From contig SZWC01001211.1 in assembly GCA_023375785.1 (NCBI GenBank), forward strand, positions 98,800 through 162,799: 64,000 nt of DNA, written 5' to 3'. The translations under genes and the position numbers were made by a program. Shown here one piece after another: positions 60,723-64,000 of the stretch; position 1 is the stretch's first letter; each line of letters starts with the position of its first letter. Origin of the DNA: Penium margaritaceum. Lineage: Eukaryota > Streptophyta > Zygnematophyceae > Desmidiales > Peniaceae. The notes beneath the pieces are model-generated. The model was not told the origin of the DNA. It made no database searches and was given only the letters and a program-made list of their open reading frames with translations.

Positions 60723-61435
60723 TGTCAGAAATGTGTCTTGGCGTGCTCTGATCCACCTAAGTGTCCATGGCTGCTTAGTGCAAAGAGACTTCCAAGGGAG
60801 GTGTGTGCATTGGATCGCTACAACACCAAGGGAGCAGAGTTATGGCAGAATGCAGGTTGCAGAAACTGAGAAGAGCTGAAGACCGTTAATGGTTCATTTT
60901 TTTGATGAGATAACATCAAATTCTTATATTCTGTGATCTGAGCTTTCCAACGCATCCAAGCACGCCCAAAACGGAGCAGTAGAGCCCCTGCTACGGCCGT
61001 TGGGGTAACCCATGGTGGAGCCGCCCACCATGCCCACGAACGGGAGTGACGGGAGGCGCTTTGACGGTGGCCTGTCGAAGCGCCCTTCTCGGCCCTCCAA
61101 CGTGGGGGCGAGGCTCACCCTGGTCCAGGAGACCTCCCACGTCCCTCCCTTTATGGCCCACGTGCCTTTGGAGCTCATTGATGTCGAACTCGAACCACTG
61201 GTGGTGGAATTATCCCGTCACCAATGACAGAACCCACATTCCACCCACCTACTACCCGAACTTCGGATGGGGCTAACTTTTTGAATTCTCCACCAAATCG
61301 AGAAACTGAAAGCTCGAAATCGCATGGCCAAATCCAGAGAGTCCAAATCTGCAATCAGATCAGACATCCAACCATTCTCCAATGGTCGAACCAGGAAAAC
61401 GGCAAACGGCATCCATGGCAGGGGTACTTTTAACA
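60723..61435 (-). repeat. Copia 5' LTR
   Basis: 713 bp on the plus strand TGTCAGAAATG...CTTTTAACA, next to the anticodon-type primer site. It resembles the LTR remnant at 31316-31961 in reverse. Confidence 0.8.
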
Positions 61436-61880
61436 AAGTAGTGCTCACCGAGAGAAATATTCAACTCTTAAGTGAGTCCTAGATTTGACCGGTACTCCCT
61501 GAGCCATTTGATCCTGCAAACTAAAAAAGACTGATGTTCAGGATGTGACTGATAATTTTGGAGGTGTACTTCACCACTTGTTGGGTCAACAATGACCCAA
61601 CAAGACTGACTGACCTCGTGGTTTTGCTTTTATGTGGTACGGTAGTGATCCGATCTGAAGACCATTTAATGGCAGCAGAAGACTGGCAGAGCTGGATTAA
61701 CGGCTCATGCAACCACTCTCACATCATTGACTGCAGACATGTTACCTCTTGAGCAGATAAATCCGACGTGGTATGACTCCTTAATGCCACCAAAAACCTG
61801 GAACGACTTTGTGCGTGCTACACTCGTCCACTGTAGAAAAATGAACAAGAAGTCTAACACACGGTACATGCTTCGGTGCC
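61436..61880. other. No gene seen; contains a perfect hairpin
   Basis: No recognisable coding. CTTGTTGGGTCA (61577-61588) and its perfect reverse complement (61593-61604) are separated by ACAA. Confidence 0.5.
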
Positions 61881-62663
61881 TGCCTCAGTAGTCCAGCATG
61901 GTAGAATACAGGCGGTGATTTCAGAAAAATCATCACTGGTAGCGACCTCGCCCTCAACGAACTTTGTTTGTACTACAAAAATGACCTTAAGCAAAATATT
62001 TGGCAAGCAATTTTCATTTTTGGCATCCAAGACGACCTCCCGCGAATTCTCGCACCAGCCCATTGACAGCATGGACTATAATGCTTGGATGCAGGAATCC
62101 CATGACTGGTGATCCCAAAACCAAAATTCTTATCGTGGCACAGGAAAGTTGTAGTTGGCAAAAACCGCGTCTCTGGTGGAGATCGACGCTGTCAATCAAC
62201 GCGATCGACGGCTTTGTTTGGCTTGCGGGAAGCAGGGTCACATCTCATGCAACTGCCAAAAGTGATTGCAAGTGAAAAAGGGGGAAAGCCACAGAGAGGA
62301 AATATGGAGTCGGGAAATGGCAAAGGACAAGATTAGACGGCGAGGCTCCTGACCAGTCGGAAAAACAAGACCGAAAAATTGCCCATCTGAGTGGCTCACA
62401 TCGCTAGAGATGAGGGTCCCTGAGATTGCAAAGTTTGACGAGGGATACGGGGATGGCCAACCAGCAATACTGCTGCGAGTGCAACTAAAGGGTTGTAAGA
62501 TTCTCAGAACGGAACCGGCACTAGTGAACGGAAGAGCTTCTCAGAACTTTGTAAGCAACGACATGGTCAGTAAGCTGGGTTTGCAGACTGAACCAGGGGT
62601 GTTTGAAGGAATAGCCATCAACGTAATACTGCAGATCCGTCAAATTCTTGAACGTTTAAACTG
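61881..62663 (+). mobile_element. Ty3/gypsy gag-protease fragment
   Basis: A gag-like segment (about 61940-62060, with LNELCLYYKNDLKQNIWQA), a CCHC knuckle (about 62214-62262, CLACGKQGHISCNC) and a retropepsin-like region (about 62440-62640, with ILLRVQLKGCKI and NGRASQNFVSNDM). No LTR, RT or integrase follows. A broken, truncated fragment. Confidence 0.65.
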
Positions 62664-63360
62664 GGCGCGTCGTGCTAACCTCACATGGAGGGTGCAAGCA
62701 CCTAGCGGTGGCAACGGCAACGAAGGAAAGACCGGTGCACCTCCCATATATGGAAAAGCGTAGGATCACCTTGAGGAGCATGGGAACGCGTGTGATGCAG
62801 TGGGAGTATATAATACTTGTTATTCAAGTATCAACATACAAGCATATATGTACATGATGACATATCCTAGGCGACCCGAGGTCGCCGAGCCGTGTGTGGT
62901 TCTGTACAGGCCATGTATGAGCGATAGTGTCTCAGTATCACGTAGCTCATCTTCCTTGAATTGCATCGATCCGTGGAGAGTGGCCGAGATATGGCCGTTT
63001 TCATGAACCATGGTAGTATGTCGCTAGCAGCAGCACTACCCGCGGTGACGGCAGCCCGAAGCGCCCTTTTTGGTAATAACACATTGGGGTGTCATTCCAA
63101 AGCACCCTAAGCCCTCAAGGATCCTTGATTCCTTCACCAACCATGCCCCAAGGCGCGCTTCGGCCTCGTTGGGTCTTCCGAGGGTCGAGCCCTGGTCCTT
63201 GGGGACGATTTCCCATCACCTGTTTTCCCATCGTCTGGTCCAACCTTTGGCCGAACGTAACTTCCTCAATTCTTGATGGATCGACCTCGTTCAAAAACAA
63301 AATGCACATGGTTTTTCCTGTGTATTCCACATGAATAGTCAGATTACATATTCAAGGAAG
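62664..63360. other. No gene recognised
   Basis: Overlapping short frames on both strands without motifs. No terminal repeats were found. Confidence 0.45.
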
Positions 63361-63798
63361 TGTCAAACCATTATTGGTGCTATTGACCCTGTCCGGCTTA
63401 CATTATCCCTTCCGTTAGAAGCGATCCGTCCCATTTTATTCGCCTTTGGTTCCTCGGCCTCGCCACAGTGTCTTTTCTCTGCCCGTTGCTCAATCTCTCA
63501 TTCTTTTCCATCCTTGCTCTGCTCTTGCACCTCCTTGCTCCATCATCCTGGCTCCTCTGCCCACTTCCTCTCATCACATCAAGACTACTACCTCGCCTTC
63601 CGCTTTCTCTCTCTATGGAGCTGTCTACTCTGCCACTCTATCTCTGTTCTCATAGCACACGCACCAAAACTTCTACCTAACTCCTCATCTTCCTTGCGCA
63701 GCTCTCTGCTTCTATCACAACTCTCCGCACCTCCTTGCATTACATTGTTTTTGCCTGCTTCTGCCATCACCTGCTCCACATCCTCCATTCTTCTGACA
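63361..63798 (+). repeat. 5' LTR of an element leaving the window
   Basis: Starts TGTCAAACC and ends TCTGACA (inverted TGTCA/TGACA), followed at 63799 by TGGTATCAGAGC, the Met-tRNA 3'-end primer site. The C/T-rich content and ends resemble the copia LTRs at 43944 and 48214. The internal region begins at 63799 and is cut by the window edge; the partner LTR is outside. Confidence 0.6.
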
Positions 63799-64000
63799 TG
63801 GTATCAGAGCTTCAGGCAATATCGCCTGGTGTTTGCTGACCAAGTCATCGCTTCGTCATCCTCCTCTGGTCTTGGATCCATCCGCTGACCTCCTCCTTCT
63901 TCCATGCTTCATCCGCAGCAGACATCAGCAGCATTGCCTCGTCTGCTCCTCAAGCTCTGGTGGTACTCATCACTGAGACTGAGGCCTGCGTCCCATGAAA
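63799..64000 (+). mobile_element. Start of an LTR retrotransposon, cut by window edge
   Basis: Primer site TGGTATCAGAGC followed by leader sequence. Too little is present to assign the family by protein; copia is likely by LTR resemblance. Confidence 0.5.

Larger units (their letters stand above)
52060..61435 (-). mobile_element. Copia element interrupted by hAT and MITE
   Basis: Minus-strand element. The 5' LTR is 60723-61435. The primer site beside it (complement of AAGGGTTATGGGCTC, about 60705-60722) is the anticodon-type Met-tRNA site. Parts from right to left: gag (60597 to about 59500), zinc-knuckle region, protease (YLDSGAEEHT, about 59270), GAG-pre-integrase (LWHRQLGHS), integrase (about 58230-58790, with HSDVCGPI and SDNGSEYVG), reverse transcriptase (56930-57470), RNase H (about 56180-56500 and 52083-52182). 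Two insertions lie in it: the hAT transposon at 52191-56168 and a MITE at 59868-60361. The 3' end is cut at about 52060 and no 3' LTR was found. Broken, with roughly ten interruptions besides the insertions. Confidence 0.85.

Overview
This is a repeat-rich window of a large eukaryotic nuclear genome. I infer a streptophyte (plant-lineage) genome, possibly a charophyte alga. The one clear host gene is a spliced, plant-type LRAT/NC-domain protein gene, and almost everything else is transposon: Ty3/gypsy chromovirus, at least five Ty1/copia elements, hAT transposons, a TA-flanked MITE and simple repeats. No rRNA gene, CRISPR array or bacterial-style operon was seen. The species cannot be proved from this window. 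| Layout. 1-461 is an ATACAT microsatellite holding a broken chromovirus (462-6857, target duplication TACTT); the microsatellite resumes to about 6945. 6946-8914 has no gene but holds a diverged 30-bp periodic repeat and a nine-unit 85-bp tandem array. 8915-10739 is the three-exon LRAT-domain gene. 10740-13160 is largely featureless and carries an assembly gap. 13166-26981 is a set of same-family copia elements nested in one another, outer target duplication GATGC. 26987-43690 is a mosaic of an unclassified coding-like repeat family (here U1), a copia RNase H/LTR remnant, an hAT transposon cut in two by a ~4.7-kb inversion, and a younger copia element (35451-41500, CCAAC) lodged in the hAT. 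43944-48689 is another copia element (TATGT). 48695-52060 holds an unrecognised stretch and a copia 5' fragment. 52060-61435 is a minus-strand copia element interrupted by a nearly intact hAT transposon (52191-56168, 8-bp duplication GCGTAGTG) and a MITE (59868-60361). 61436-64000 has a gypsy gag/protease fragment and, at the right edge, the 5' LTR of an element running out of the window. | How it fits together. The order of events can be read from target duplications: copia first, hAT into the copia RNase H region (twice, 11 bp apart in homologous position), copia into hAT, then or before that an inversion that split both hAT and a neighbouring U1 copy. Two tRNA-priming modes coexist: some elements match the 3' end of initiator Met-tRNA and others match its anticodon region (half-tRNA priming). 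Several N junctions are flanked by repeated sequence on both sides, so part of the apparent duplication is probably an assembly effect.
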